Position numbers and translations under genes: made by a program. Below the pieces are notes generated by a model. The model was not told the DNA's origin, did no database searches, and saw nothing but the letters and a program-made list of their open reading frames with translations. From contig JAWKVT010000001.1 of the NCBI GenBank assembly GCA_041397865.1, forward strand, positions 186,001-250,000: a DNA stretch of 64,000 nucleotides, in the 5' to 3' direction. This DNA comes from TMED27 sp041397865. GTDB lineage: Bacteria > Pseudomonadota > Alphaproteobacteria > Micavibrionales > Micavibrionaceae. Numbering within the stretch: the first letter of the stretch is position 1; the number at the start of each line of letters is the position of its first letter. Shown in pieces: positions 9,074 through 17,123 of this stretch.

Positions 9074-9679
9074 TTACTCCGCCCGCTCCAGCGCCGGTCT
9101 TGGCGTGAAGAAAAGCTGCACGCGCCGGTACAGGCTTTTGTGATACTCACTGAATAACAGCTCCCAATAGCGCAGCGAAAAACGCCCCAGATCACTCTGT
9201 CGCACCGGGTTGGTGTAAATCTCAATGCCGGGCAGGGCGTGCGCCAGCTCCATCTTCGAACGCGCCATGTGATAATCATCGGTGACAAGGCGGATAGAGC
9301 TGTAATCATGCTGCTCCAGCCACGCCCTTGTTTCCTGCGCGTTTTGCGCCGTGGTTGTCGCCTCGTAGCCCAGCGTGATGCAGCATGGCGGCAGCGCGTG
9401 ATCGCCGCTCCATTGCGACAAAACCTCCCGCCGCGTCACGTCTTTATAAACCCCGCTGATAAACAGATGCGCCGCCCGCCCTCCGGCAAAAAGCGCAAGC
9501 CCTTCTTTAATCCGGTCTTTCCCGCCCGTCAGCACGACAATCGCATCCGTCGTTTCACTCTCCGCCTGAGCTTTCGAAAACACGGCCCCCAGCGCAAAAA
9601 CGCCAAAGCCGCCTACCCATAAAACGATCAGCGCAAGAATCCCAAATCCCGTTTTTTTGAAAAACTTCATCACCGCCAT
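9074..9679 (-). CDS. YdcF/DUF218 family membrane-anchored protein
   Basis: This 201-residue protein has an N-terminal membrane helix (about 12-34) and a DUF218 (YdcF/SanA/ElyC) domain. The family features visible are TDAIVVLTGGKDRIKEGLAL, the LFISGVY segment, ATTTAQNAQET and LVTDDYHMARSKMEL. E. coli relatives (SanA, ElyC) affect envelope integrity and lipid-carrier metabolism, though the biochemical activity of most members is unknown. It lies three bases after ftsX and three before plsC in one apparent ftsE-ftsX-ydcF-plsC operon, a known alphaproteobacterial order. The start is ATG 9679; an ATG three codons further in is an alternative. Confidence 0.85.
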   Translation of the reverse strand: MAVMKFFKKTGFGILALIVLWVGGFGVFALGAVFSKAQAESETTDAIVVLTGGKDRIKEGLALFAGGRAAHLFISGVYKDVTRREVLSQWSGDHALPPCCITLGYEATTTAQNAQETRAWLEQHDYSSIRLVTDDYHMARSKMELAHALPGIEIYTNPVRQSDLGRFSLRYWELLFSEYHKSLYRRVQLFFTPRPALERAE

Positions 9680-9682
9680 AAC

Positions 9683-10633
9683 TTAAGGCATCTGCCCCAG
9701 CACGCGCAAGACGGTAAAACGCGCGGTGTAAGATGCGATAATCCCTGCGAAAAGCGGCAAAACGGCCAGAAATATAATCTGCGCCGCGCTAAAAGACAGC
9801 CCCGGCAACAGCCCGGTCTCCGCCCCGCCGCTCATCAAGGACAGGGCAAACAGGATAAGAATCGCCGCTCCCGCCCCGAAAACACTGCCCTTGAGCGTAA
9901 GGACCACCGCATGTCTGCGCAACTGCCGGGTGATATACAGATCGCTCGCCCCCATAAGGTGCAAAAGCTCGATATCGGCTTTATGCTCCGCCATACGCGA
10001 GCGGATCGCCCCCGCAATCGCCGTCACGGTCGTCAGCGTGATAATCAACGTCACAACCAGCGAGGAAAGCTTCATCGTCCGCGCCAGCCGTAAAATATCA
10101 TCCAGCCAGCTTTCATGCGTATCGACGCGGATATCCGGCGCAACCTCTTTCACCGCTTTTTCAATTTGCGCCAGCTTTTCATCATCGCGAATATGCACAT
10201 GCAGGGAAATCAGGCCGGGCAGGGGGATATCGTCCAGCACCACATCGTCCCCCAGCCACGGCGAAACCAGTTGATGAATCTCCGTCTGCCCCAGAACTTC
10301 GAGGTTCTTGATGTTCGGGCTGGCCTCCAGAGCTTTTGTGACCCCCTCACTAAGGGCTTTTATATCGCCCGCCTCCCGGAGCTTCCCGTCTGGTTTCAGC
10401 GCCGGAATCTCAATCGTCAGCTTGTTCTCAAGGCCCGATGACCAGTGCTTCGTCACCCCGCCCAGCACCATCGTCGCCGTAATGGCCATCATCGCCAGAA
10501 ACGTCATCAGGGCCACCAGCAAAACCAGAAAATGTGTCCCCGCGCTTTGGTTCAGCGGCAAATCATAGCGCCCCTTGTTCTCGGCAATGCCCAGCCGCCT
10601 GTTGCCTGTTAAGCGAGACAAAACCCCCCGCAT
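9683..10633 (-). CDS. ftsX: Cell division ABC transporter permease-like protein FtsX
   Basis: FtsX forms a membrane complex with FtsE that activates peptidoglycan hydrolases at the division site. The protein has the FtsX layout: one membrane helix near 30-52, a large periplasmic loop (about 55-180), then three C-terminal helices with the RMAEHKADIELLHLMGAS coupling region between them. I chose ATG 10633 because it overlaps the ftsE stop as TGATG; the codon before it is TTG, a less likely start. The length of 316 residues is normal. It is translationally coupled to ftsE upstream and followed by ydcF. Confidence 0.93.
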   Translation of the reverse strand: MRGVLSRLTGNRRLGIAENKGRYDLPLNQSAGTHFLVLLVALMTFLAMMAITATMVLGGVTKHWSSGLENKLTIEIPALKPDGKLREAGDIKALSEGVTKALEASPNIKNLEVLGQTEIHQLVSPWLGDDVVLDDIPLPGLISLHVHIRDDEKLAQIEKAVKEVAPDIRVDTHESWLDDILRLARTMKLSSLVVTLIITLTTVTAIAGAIRSRMAEHKADIELLHLMGASDLYITRQLRRHAVVLTLKGSVFGAGAAILILFALSLMSGGAETGLLPGLSFSAAQIIFLAVLPLFAGIIASYTARFTVLRVLGQMP

Positions 10634-11331
10634 CAATACACCCCCTCGATATTTTTCTGCACCCAGTTGGAATTGTCATGCACATGCAGATGCCCGGCCT
10701 CCAGCACAAGACGCGGATGTCCGAACCGATCCATAATGTTTTGGCTGTGTGTGGCGATCACAATCGTCGTGCCCATCCGGTTGAGTTGTTCGAATAAGTG
10801 CATCAAACGAAACCCGATATTTTCATCCAGGTTTCCAGTTGGCTCGTCGGCAAGCAACAGCTTGGGCCGCGCAATCACAGAACGCGCAATCGCCACGCGC
10901 TGTTGCTGCCCGCCCGAAAGCGTCAGCGGCAGCGCATTTTTGTAATCGCCCAGCCCCACCCATTCCAAAAGCTCATCGACATTGCTCTTCACTTCAGATT
11001 CGCGGTGCCCGCTGATCCGCATCGGCAGCGCAACATTATCAAACACCGAAAGATGCGAAAGCAGGCGGAACTCCTGAAACACCACGCCGATTTTCTGCCG
11101 CAACGCGCAAAGCTGCGCGCGGTCCATATCGTTGATGTTCCGCCCGAACATGGTGACTAAACCGCGCGTAGGCTTCCGCCCCAGATACATTAAAGACATG
11201 ATCGAGGTTTTTCCCGCGCCGCTCGGCCCGGTCAGGAAATGAAAAGATCCCGGCTCAAGCGTGAAATTAATATCGCTCAAAACCTCCGGTCCAATCCCAT
11301 ATCGCAATCCCACATGTTCAAATTTAATCAC
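10633..11331 (-). CDS. ftsE: Cell division ATP-binding protein FtsE
   Basis: This 232-residue ABC ATPase partners FtsX. Walker A GPSGAGKT is at residues 35-42, the Q-loop is in VVFQEFRLL, the signature is LSGGQQQRVAIAR, and Walker B with the D-loop is LLLADEPTGNLDE. The start is GTG at 11331; AAAGGG lies about 12 bases upstream as a weak ribosome-binding site. A long dyad repeat element begins only 18 bases upstream of this GTG, so the ftsE leader is partly built from that repeat. It heads the ftsE-ftsX-ydcF-plsC operon. Confidence 0.95.
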   Translation of the reverse strand: MIKFEHVGLRYGIGPEVLSDINFTLEPGSFHFLTGPSGAGKTSIMSLMYLGRKPTRGLVTMFGRNINDMDRAQLCALRQKIGVVFQEFRLLSHLSVFDNVALPMRISGHRESEVKSNVDELLEWVGLGDYKNALPLTLSGGQQQRVAIARSVIARPKLLLADEPTGNLDENIGFRLMHLFEQLNRMGTTIVIATHSQNIMDRFGHPRLVLEAGHLHVHDNSNWVQKNIEGVY

Positions 11332-11349
11332 GTAGTGTTTACCCTTTAA

Positions 11350-11498
11350 TTTTTAACCACGAAGCTCACGAAGCGCTCAGAGTTTAAACGCGCCGAAGGC
11401 GCAATAAAATAAAAACCCAAGGCATGCCGTTTGTTTATTATTGCCTGCGGCGCTTTTGTCTTTTCTCTATCTCTTCGTGTTCTTCGTGGTTTAAAAAA
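11350..11498. repeat. Dyad repeat element A (AACCACGAAG arms)
   Basis: A 149-base imperfect palindrome. The left arm (11350-11373) reads TTTTTAACCACGAAG followed by CTCACGAAG. The right arm (11473-11498) is its complement, CTTCGTG, TTCTTCGTGG, then TTTAAAAAA. An inner GCGCC-rich pair (about 11389-11455) extends the fold. Each arm holds degenerate tandem CACGAAG units. It fills the gap between the ftsE start and the stop codon of the gene at 11499. It belongs to the same architectural family as the elements at 25828, 30175, 39943, 45186 and 63910. Confidence 0.8.
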
Positions 11499-12221
11499 TC
11501 ATTTCCTAACATCTCTCGGTTTTTGCTGGTCCAAAATATATTGCAAAGCGTTGGCTTTTTTATACGGGTTTTCAATCTTCATCCCCGCCGCCAGCGCGCC
11601 CTCAAAAAATCCGCGCTCGGCCAGTATTTTCGAAACCGTCGCATAGGCTTTATTCCGAAACGCTAGGCTGTCGATAAACGCGATGCTTTTCATTGCCGCA
11701 TCCACATTGCCCGCCTCGGCCTGTATCTCTGCCGTCTCGCCGTAAGCTTTATGGCGCAGCGCATCGTTTTCCATCTCGCTGGCCGTTTTCCACGCCCCTT
11801 CATTGTCCCCGGCAAAAGCCTGCGCCATCGCTATATAGGTCAGCGCAATGGCGTAAGAGGGCGGGTGATCTATCTTTTCCGCTTTCTCCCGCAGCCGCGC
11901 AAACAGTGCGTCATATTGCGCTTTCGAAAGATTTAAATCCGCCGCCGCCATGCCGATTCCGCGAATGGTCATCGCGCGCGTATCGGGCGTTTCGATCTTG
12001 TCCACCAGCGCCAGCGCCCCGTCCATATCCCCGTCAAAAGCCTTGGTCTTGGCCAATTCGCGGTATGTCTGGTCACGCCATGATGTGTTTTCGATCACCG
12101 CCGATTGCGCCTCGATCTCTTTCAGGATGCATCCGCGATCCGCCGCCCCGCACGCCGCCACCGATTGCGCAAACACACACAGCCCTGCCAAAGTAATTGT
12201 AAATAAGCGGATTATAACCAT
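11499..12221 (-). CDS. Secreted or lipoprotein-like helical repeat protein, unknown function
   Basis: I do not recognise the family. The 240-residue product begins with a signal peptide (hydrophobic 3-20) ending in VAAC24, which fits a lipobox, so it may be a lipoprotein; Cys31 is nearby. The rest is alpha-helical with repeated units of about 35 residues of the type A..AGDN..AW..A..ME, resembling TPR or Sel1-like solenoids, which usually mediate protein contacts. It has its own leader, divergent from the zinc-ribbon gene. Its stop codon directly abuts repeat element A. Periplasmic location is inferred from the signal peptide. Confidence 0.7.
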   Translation of the reverse strand: MVIIRLFTITLAGLCVFAQSVAACGAADRGCILKEIEAQSAVIENTSWRDQTYRELAKTKAFDGDMDGALALVDKIETPDTRAMTIRGIGMAAADLNLSKAQYDALFARLREKAEKIDHPPSYAIALTYIAMAQAFAGDNEGAWKTASEMENDALRHKAYGETAEIQAEAGNVDAAMKSIAFIDSLAFRNKAYATVSKILAERGFFEGALAAGMKIENPYKKANALQYILDQQKPRDVRK

Positions 12222-12240
12222 ACTAAAAATTGTGATACCC

Positions 12241-12269
12241 TTGCCCGAACGATTGTTAGTTCATATAAA
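12241..12269 (+). promoter_or_regulatory. Sigma-70-type promoter for the zinc-ribbon gene
   Basis: TTGCCC at 12241-12246 and TATAAA at 12264-12269 are separated by 17 bases. They lie 39 bases upstream of the ATG at 12308 on the + strand, in an AT-rich gap between divergent genes. Recognised by pattern only. Confidence 0.5.
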
Positions 12270-12307
12270 TACAAGATTAAACTTCACATGAGAAGCTTTC
12301 GAATATA

Positions 12308-13093
12308 ATGATTCTGACTTGTCCCAACTGTAGCTCACGCTTTTTACTTTCGGCGCAGGTTCTGGCCCCCGAAGGGCGGCGGGTCAGATGCTCCGCCTGT
12401 GAGGAAGAATGGTTCCAGCAGCCCGATCCGGACGAGCTTCTAGGCGACATTGAAAACGAAATCGAGGAAATCCCCGAAAGCGTCAAGCCTATTCCCGAAG
12501 GCTCTTCCGTTCTCGCATTGCCGGGGGAGGGGGGAAGCGCCTCCGGCAAAACAGGCAGAGCGAATCTTGCCGGTTATATCGGCGCGTTAATCATAGGGGC
12601 CGGAATCTTCGGCGCTCTGGCCGTGTCCAAAGACGCAATCGTGAAGTCATGGCTTCCGGCCGCCGCGTTTTATGAAATGATCGGTATGAATGTAACCGCC
12701 CCCGGCGAAGGGCTGGTTTTTGACAAGATCAAAGCGCAGCAAAACCCCGGCGGGCAGATCGTCGTTGAAGGAAACCTCATTAACCTGACAAACCATGTCG
12801 TGCGCTTGACCGCTATCGAAGTTTCTCTTCGCAATGAAGAGGGCGAGGAAATCCACGCAAACCTTACCCCGCCGCCTTTCGATGAAATGAAACCCGAAAC
12901 GACACTGCCGTTTAAATCCGTCCACAACGTTAAAAAGGGCCGGGCCGATCATGTGCAACTCCGTTTTGTACTGGAAACGCCGGAGGAAGAACCCGAAGAG
13001 AAAGAAACTAAAACCGTTTCAAAAGACGCCGGTAATACTCAAGCTCTTCACGCGGACGATCACGCTGAGCCGCCCGCCGCCGCAGCTCATTAA
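12308..13093 (+). CDS. MJ0042-type zinc-ribbon membrane protein (DUF3426-like)
   Basis: The 261-residue protein opens with an MJ0042-type zinc ribbon: C5-x2-C8 and C28-x2-C31. An acidic linker and a single membrane helix (87-107) follow. The C-terminal domain of about 140 residues has a GGQIVVEGNLINLTNHVVRL pattern resembling DUF3426 or FxLYD-like beta domains. Similar genes stand beside ftsE and TIGR02302 in Alphaproteobacteria, but their function is unknown. The last 25 residues or so are low-complexity and are encoded antisense to the conserved end of the TIGR02302 gene, with which it overlaps by 86 bases tail to tail. Confidence 0.8.
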   Translation: MILTCPNCSSRFLLSAQVLAPEGRRVRCSACEEEWFQQPDPDELLGDIENEIEEIPESVKPIPEGSSVLALPGEGGSASGKTGRANLAGYIGALIIGAGIFGALAVSKDAIVKSWLPAAAFYEMIGMNVTAPGEGLVFDKIKAQQNPGGQIVVEGNLINLTNHVVRLTAIEVSLRNEEGEEIHANLTPPPFDEMKPETTLPFKSVHNVKKGRADHVQLRFVLETPEEEPEEKETKTVSKDAGNTQALHADDHAEPPAAAAH

Positions 13094-15485
13094 CGATATC
13101 CTGTACCCATTTCTTTTCCGCCTCCGACGGAATTTTCACCTGCGAACCGAAAGGCGGCCCATCCTCACCGTCTCGCCCACCATAAGGCCGCCCCAAAGGA
13201 TCATAGCGCTGCGGCATACTGCCGCCCAGAGCAAACCCCGTCATCTGCGCCATGCGTTGCGCAAGCTGCTGGGCCAGCTCTTTTTGCGCCTCTTTCAAAT
13301 GCGCAATCGCTTCATCCTGAAACGGCAGAGATAAATCGGGTCGGCTCTCCCCAAGCGCATCGGAAGATCCGCGCATCGCCTGTTCGGCCAGCCCGAGATT
13401 TTCGGGAATTTCATCCAGCGCCGCATCGGCCTTCAACATCAATTGCCCCAGAACATAACGCAGCGCTTCCTGCTCGGTCTTATTCTCCTGCGTATTGATA
13501 AAGGGCGCTTCGCCGGTTTTTTCATCCCGCGCCCCAAGCCCTTGAATCATTCTAAACATCTCGGCCTGTTCATCCGTTTGCCCGCGCAAGGCTTCCTGCC
13601 GCTCAATAAGCTCCTGCAACTCGTTAATTCCGTCTTGCATCATCTGCATATCTTTGGGCATAGCCATGCTCATGGACGGGTTCACCATATCCATCAGCCG
13701 CCCAAGCTTCGAAAGCATATCCTGCGCCGCGCTGCGATCCCCCGAAAGCATGTCCGATTCCATTTTATCCAGCATCCCGGCCAGATCGTTCATATTCATC
13801 ATGTGCGACAAAACCTCCGGCGGAAGCTGCGGCATATTCGCCTGCCCGTCTTGAATCTGCTTTTGCATTTCTCGCGCCAGCGCCTGCATATATTCTCCCA
13901 AAGCCTGCCGCAATTCTTCCATCAACGCGGAAATCTCCGCATCGCTCGTATCCGGGTTTTGCAGCGCTTTTTGCAGTTCCTGCTGAATATTTTTCAAATC
14001 CCGCGCCGCCAGAGAAAGATTGCCGTCCTCCAGCCGCAGCGCCGTATCCCACAGCAGCGCCATCACGCTTTGCGCCGTTTCAACCGATGGCGCGTTATAA
14101 TAAAGCCGCGAGGCTGCCGCACGCAGCGCCAGAAAAACCCGCAAATCATGGTTATAGCTCTGCGAAGCATAAAGCAGCCGCTCCAGCGTAATGCCGCTTT
14201 CTCCGTATGGGCTCTGGGGATTCCACGCCAGCGTTTTACGCACCTCAATCAGCTTCCGCGCAACCGGGTGCGTAAAACGCCGTTCCGGCAAAATGAAATG
14301 CAAAGGCGGCGTCTGCGCAATCTGCTCCAGATGGTCATGCGCCGTAAAGGTAAAAACAACCGGCAAACCCGCCCATGGATGCGCGCTCAAGCCGTAAACC
14401 GGCGCAATCCGAAACTCTGTCTCCGGCGGCGAAAGTACAGGGCGCTGTTCCTCCACCGGCCAGCCGATCGGCGCATCCTTCACCACCGGGTCCAGCGTCA
14501 TCCGCATATCCAGCCACTCCACGCCGTAATCATCCAGCAGGCTCAGATCAAATTGCAACTGCGCATCGGGCAAAACCTGCGGCTGGTCTTTGACCTCAAT
14601 CACCGGCGGCGTATCGGGAATAAAGCGGTACGCCCACGCCATCTCTTTGAAAATTCCCGCATGCAGGCTCAGCCGCTCGCCCTCCGGCACCTCCATCTCC
14701 AGCACATAAGCACCGTCTTCCGCCTTGTTCATGGCATAGCGCCGCCCGTCGATTTGCACAAAAGGCGCGCGCAGGATATGCGCCGGGCTTTGCTGGATAA
14801 TCGCTTTCAGGATGCTGCCTTGCGGAATTTCAAGCTTGGCGCTTTCTTCCATATCCGCCTGAGCATCCGCATCCGGTATAATCCGCTCCAGCCCCGTATA
14901 TTCCGGCGGCGTAATCCACAGCGTAACGGGCATCTGCATGAAAGAAGGCCCCCGCACTTCGCCAAACGGCATCATCCCGGCAAAGATTCGCGGCTTCCAG
15001 CTATGCCCGGCAACCAGCAAGCCGCAAAACACCGCCATCAATAAACCAAGCCGCAAAGCGCGTGGATCTTTCCCGGCCAGAAAGGCGCGCGGCGGGGCAG
15101 GGCGCAGCGCCGTTAAAAGTTGCTGTTTTCGCCGCTGTTCCCGCTGCCACAGCGCATTATGAGCCTCATAAACGGGCTTGTCATCCTGCCCGCTCAGCGG
15201 TCTGTGCAAAACACCGCTATAACGCTCAATCCGTTTTCTCACCTCGTCTTGCGAGGGCAGGCGAAACCCCGCAACATCCTTGCGGATGAAATATCCCGCG
15301 CCAATCAGCGCAACCACCAAAACCGCCACAGAGGCAAAGTTTCCGAACAGCGCCGGAATTTCAAACAGCCACAAAGCCGCAAACAGCATGCCCCAGCATG
15401 CCAGCCGCCAGAAAGCCAGGCTGATTCTCTCAAAAAGCAGGGAAACTGTACTAAGCGCCGTTAAACACCGAATGCGAAAATTCAT
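13008..15485 (-). CDS. TIGR02302 family (DUF4175) membrane protein
   Basis: This 825-residue protein matches the alphaproteobacterial TIGR02302 family in length and layout. There are two N-terminal membrane helices (about 22-66), a third near 148-166, a beta-rich middle with LWITPPEYTGLE and DDYGV segments, then a long Gln/Met-rich helical region (about 480-760) and a Gly-rich patch before a charged C-terminus. The function is unknown; an envelope role is an inference from topology. Its start is four bases from the lysA stop, so it is very likely cotranscribed downstream of lysA, the usual order. No catalytic motif is visible. Confidence 0.85.
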   Translation of the reverse strand: MNFRIRCLTALSTVSLLFERISLAFWRLACWGMLFAALWLFEIPALFGNFASVAVLVVALIGAGYFIRKDVAGFRLPSQDEVRKRIERYSGVLHRPLSGQDDKPVYEAHNALWQREQRRKQQLLTALRPAPPRAFLAGKDPRALRLGLLMAVFCGLLVAGHSWKPRIFAGMMPFGEVRGPSFMQMPVTLWITPPEYTGLERIIPDADAQADMEESAKLEIPQGSILKAIIQQSPAHILRAPFVQIDGRRYAMNKAEDGAYVLEMEVPEGERLSLHAGIFKEMAWAYRFIPDTPPVIEVKDQPQVLPDAQLQFDLSLLDDYGVEWLDMRMTLDPVVKDAPIGWPVEEQRPVLSPPETEFRIAPVYGLSAHPWAGLPVVFTFTAHDHLEQIAQTPPLHFILPERRFTHPVARKLIEVRKTLAWNPQSPYGESGITLERLLYASQSYNHDLRVFLALRAAASRLYYNAPSVETAQSVMALLWDTALRLEDGNLSLAARDLKNIQQELQKALQNPDTSDAEISALMEELRQALGEYMQALAREMQKQIQDGQANMPQLPPEVLSHMMNMNDLAGMLDKMESDMLSGDRSAAQDMLSKLGRLMDMVNPSMSMAMPKDMQMMQDGINELQELIERQEALRGQTDEQAEMFRMIQGLGARDEKTGEAPFINTQENKTEQEALRYVLGQLMLKADAALDEIPENLGLAEQAMRGSSDALGESRPDLSLPFQDEAIAHLKEAQKELAQQLAQRMAQMTGFALGGSMPQRYDPLGRPYGGRDGEDGPPFGSQVKIPSEAEKKWVQDIVNELRRRAAQRDRPREELEYYRRLLKRF

Positions 15486-15488
15486 ACT

Positions 15489-16763
15489 TTAGATGTTAAG
15501 CCAATCAGGAATAGATTCAACATCTATAAGATCTTCGTAACTCTGACGCGGGCGGATAAGCGCCACATGGCCGCCATCCACCAGAATCTCCGGCGGCATA
15601 GGCCGCGTGTTATAGTTAGACGCCATACAAAATCCGTAAGCCCCCGCCGAGCGGATGACCGCCATATCCCCGGTCTTCATCTCCGGCAGCGTCCGCCCCG
15701 TGGCAAACGTATCGCCGGTTTCGCAAATCGGCCCGACAATATCATAGGTCCGCATTTCCGCATTCCGCCCGCTCACAGGCTCAACCCCGTGATACGCTTC
15801 ATAAAGCGTCGGGCGGATCAAATCATTCATTGCCGTATCCAGCACTAAAAAGCTGCGTTCCTGCGTTTCTTTTACATGCAAAACCTTCGTCAGGAGAACC
15901 CCTGCATTCCCGACCAGATAGCGCCCCGGCTCCATAATAATTTCCGTCTCCAGCGGCACAACGATATCATTCACCCAGCGCGCATAGGCATCCAGATCCA
16001 AAAGCTTTTCATCGTTGTAAATAATCGGAAAACCCCCGCCGATATCCAGCCGCGAAACCGTATGTCCCGCCGCGCGCAGCGCTTTGACAATATCCGGCAG
16101 CTTCTCAAAAGCGTCCTTAAACGCCTCCACCGTGAAAACCTGCGATCCGATATGCATGGAAAGCCCCAGCGCCTCCACATGGCTCATCTCCCGCGCCATC
16201 TCAAACCCTTCAAATACGCGCTCACGGCTCAGCCCGAACTTGTCGCGTCTGCGCCCGGTGGAAATTTTATGATGCCCGCCGCCCGTCACCTCCGGGTTCA
16301 GGCGGAAAACAACCCGCGCCGTTTTCCCCAGCCCCGAGGCAATTTGCTGAATTTGCACAAGCTCGGGCAGGGATTCGACGTTAAACTGATGAATGCCCGC
16401 CTCCAGCGCCGTGGTAATCTCCGAGGCCTGCTTGCCCACGCCCGTCGAAACAATGCGCCGCGCATCAAACCCGGCCTTCAGCCCCCGGCGAAGCTCGCCT
16501 TCCGAAACCACCTCCAGCCCCGCGCCCGCATTTTTCAACACCCGCAAAACCGCGATATTGCTGTTGGCTTTACACGCATAACACAGCATCGGCTGCCGAT
16601 CCGCAGGCAGCGCTTTGCGCATCGCCTCCGCCAGCCGTTCGTACTGGCTGCGAATACTCCCCGCGCTATAGACGTATGCCGGGCTGCCGAATTCAGCCGC
16701 AATATCGGTTAAAGCCACTGAATCAACATGCAAAACACCGTTTTTTTCATGAAATCCGTTCAT
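15489..16763 (-). CDS. lysA: Diaminopimelate decarboxylase
   Basis: LysA converts meso-diaminopimelate to lysine in the last step of the pathway. The fold-type III PLP enzyme motifs are clear: the PLP lysine K65 in YACKAN, the LDIGGGFPI glycine loop, EPGRYLVG, and the active-site cysteine in CETGD. I place the start at ATG 16763 (424 residues). A longer frame extends to 16838, but that extension overlaps the small lipoprotein gene whose stop lies at 16777. The chosen start is 13 bases after that stop, with GAGCGAG as a weak ribosome-binding site. The operon order is lptM-lysA-TIGR02302. Confidence 0.95.
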   Translation of the reverse strand: MNGFHEKNGVLHVDSVALTDIAAEFGSPAYVYSAGSIRSQYERLAEAMRKALPADRQPMLCYACKANSNIAVLRVLKNAGAGLEVVSEGELRRGLKAGFDARRIVSTGVGKQASEITTALEAGIHQFNVESLPELVQIQQIASGLGKTARVVFRLNPEVTGGGHHKISTGRRRDKFGLSRERVFEGFEMAREMSHVEALGLSMHIGSQVFTVEAFKDAFEKLPDIVKALRAAGHTVSRLDIGGGFPIIYNDEKLLDLDAYARWVNDIVVPLETEIIMEPGRYLVGNAGVLLTKVLHVKETQERSFLVLDTAMNDLIRPTLYEAYHGVEPVSGRNAEMRTYDIVGPICETGDTFATGRTLPEMKTGDMAVIRSAGAYGFCMASNYNTRPMPPEILVDGGHVALIRPRQSYEDLIDVESIPDWLNI

Positions 16764-16776
16764 ATCTCGCTCTATC

Positions 16777-16938
16777 TTAATCGTGTTCAGGCACCGGATC
16801 GGTCGATAAATCCGGATAAGTTCGTGGAAAACGGTCATGTTTCACGCCCTCGGGCGCCGAAACGCTCCCCGGCTTAACCCCGCAGGCCCCGGCCAACAGG
16901 CACAAACCGACAACCAGTAATGTTTTCACTCCGCGCAT
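16777..16938 (-). CDS. lptM: LptM (YifL)-type small lipoprotein upstream of lysA
   Basis: A 53-residue frame, too short for most gene finders. It begins MRGVKTLLVVGLCLLAGACG, with a perfect lipobox (LAGAC, Cys19) after a short hydrophobic signal, and has a proline-containing polar tail of about 33 residues. Small lipoproteins of this type, now named LptM in E. coli, sit immediately upstream of lysA or dapF in many Proteobacteria. LptM assists oxidative maturation of the LPS translocon LptD. The position 13 bases before lysA, the lipobox and the size all agree. Function is inferred from family and context; the tail shows little recognisable sequence. Confidence 0.8.
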   Translation of the reverse strand: MRGVKTLLVVGLCLLAGACGVKPGSVSAPEGVKHDRFPRTYPDLSTDPVPEHD

Positions 16939-17067
16939 AATCCCCGCATTCCCCATATTTTCGAATATTTATAGGCTATACCCCGCTGAATGGCTATGAA
17001 CAATATAAAAAACCTGAATTTACACTCTGGAGAATTTTTTAAAAGAATGTACACTTTTATAGGTTAC

Positions 17068-17087
17068 GATAACTTTAGGTTGTTATC
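17068..17087. promoter_or_regulatory. Possible operator dyad upstream of the pentapeptide gene
   Basis: GATAAC at 17068-17073 and GTTATC at 17082-17087 form a perfect 6-base inverted repeat with an 8-base spacer, 37 bases upstream of the ATG at 17124. This could bind a dimeric regulator or be chance in an AT-rich gap. Nothing else stands out in the 185-base region between lptM and this gene. Confidence 0.3.
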
Positions 17088-17123
17088 ACTTTCAATAATT
17101 CCCACCAAAGCATAAACGACACA

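Noticed and set aside
11350..11498. CRISPR-like array in the tandem CACGAAG arms
   Set aside because: Units are 7-9 bases, degenerate and mirrored, with no spacers and no cas genes.
13443..15044. 533-codon open frame antisense to TIGR02302
   Set aside because: Long but entirely antisense to a conserved gene. Its composition (Arg, His, Gln, Pro runs) is that of a mirror frame; no domain is visible.
15876..16712. 278-codon open frame antisense to lysA
   Set aside because: A mirror frame of lysA with no motif or start signal.
16764..16838. Extended N-terminus of LysA starting at 16838
   Set aside because: The extra 25 codons overlap the small lipoprotein gene, lack family similarity, and the inner ATG at 16763 is placed correctly after that gene's stop.
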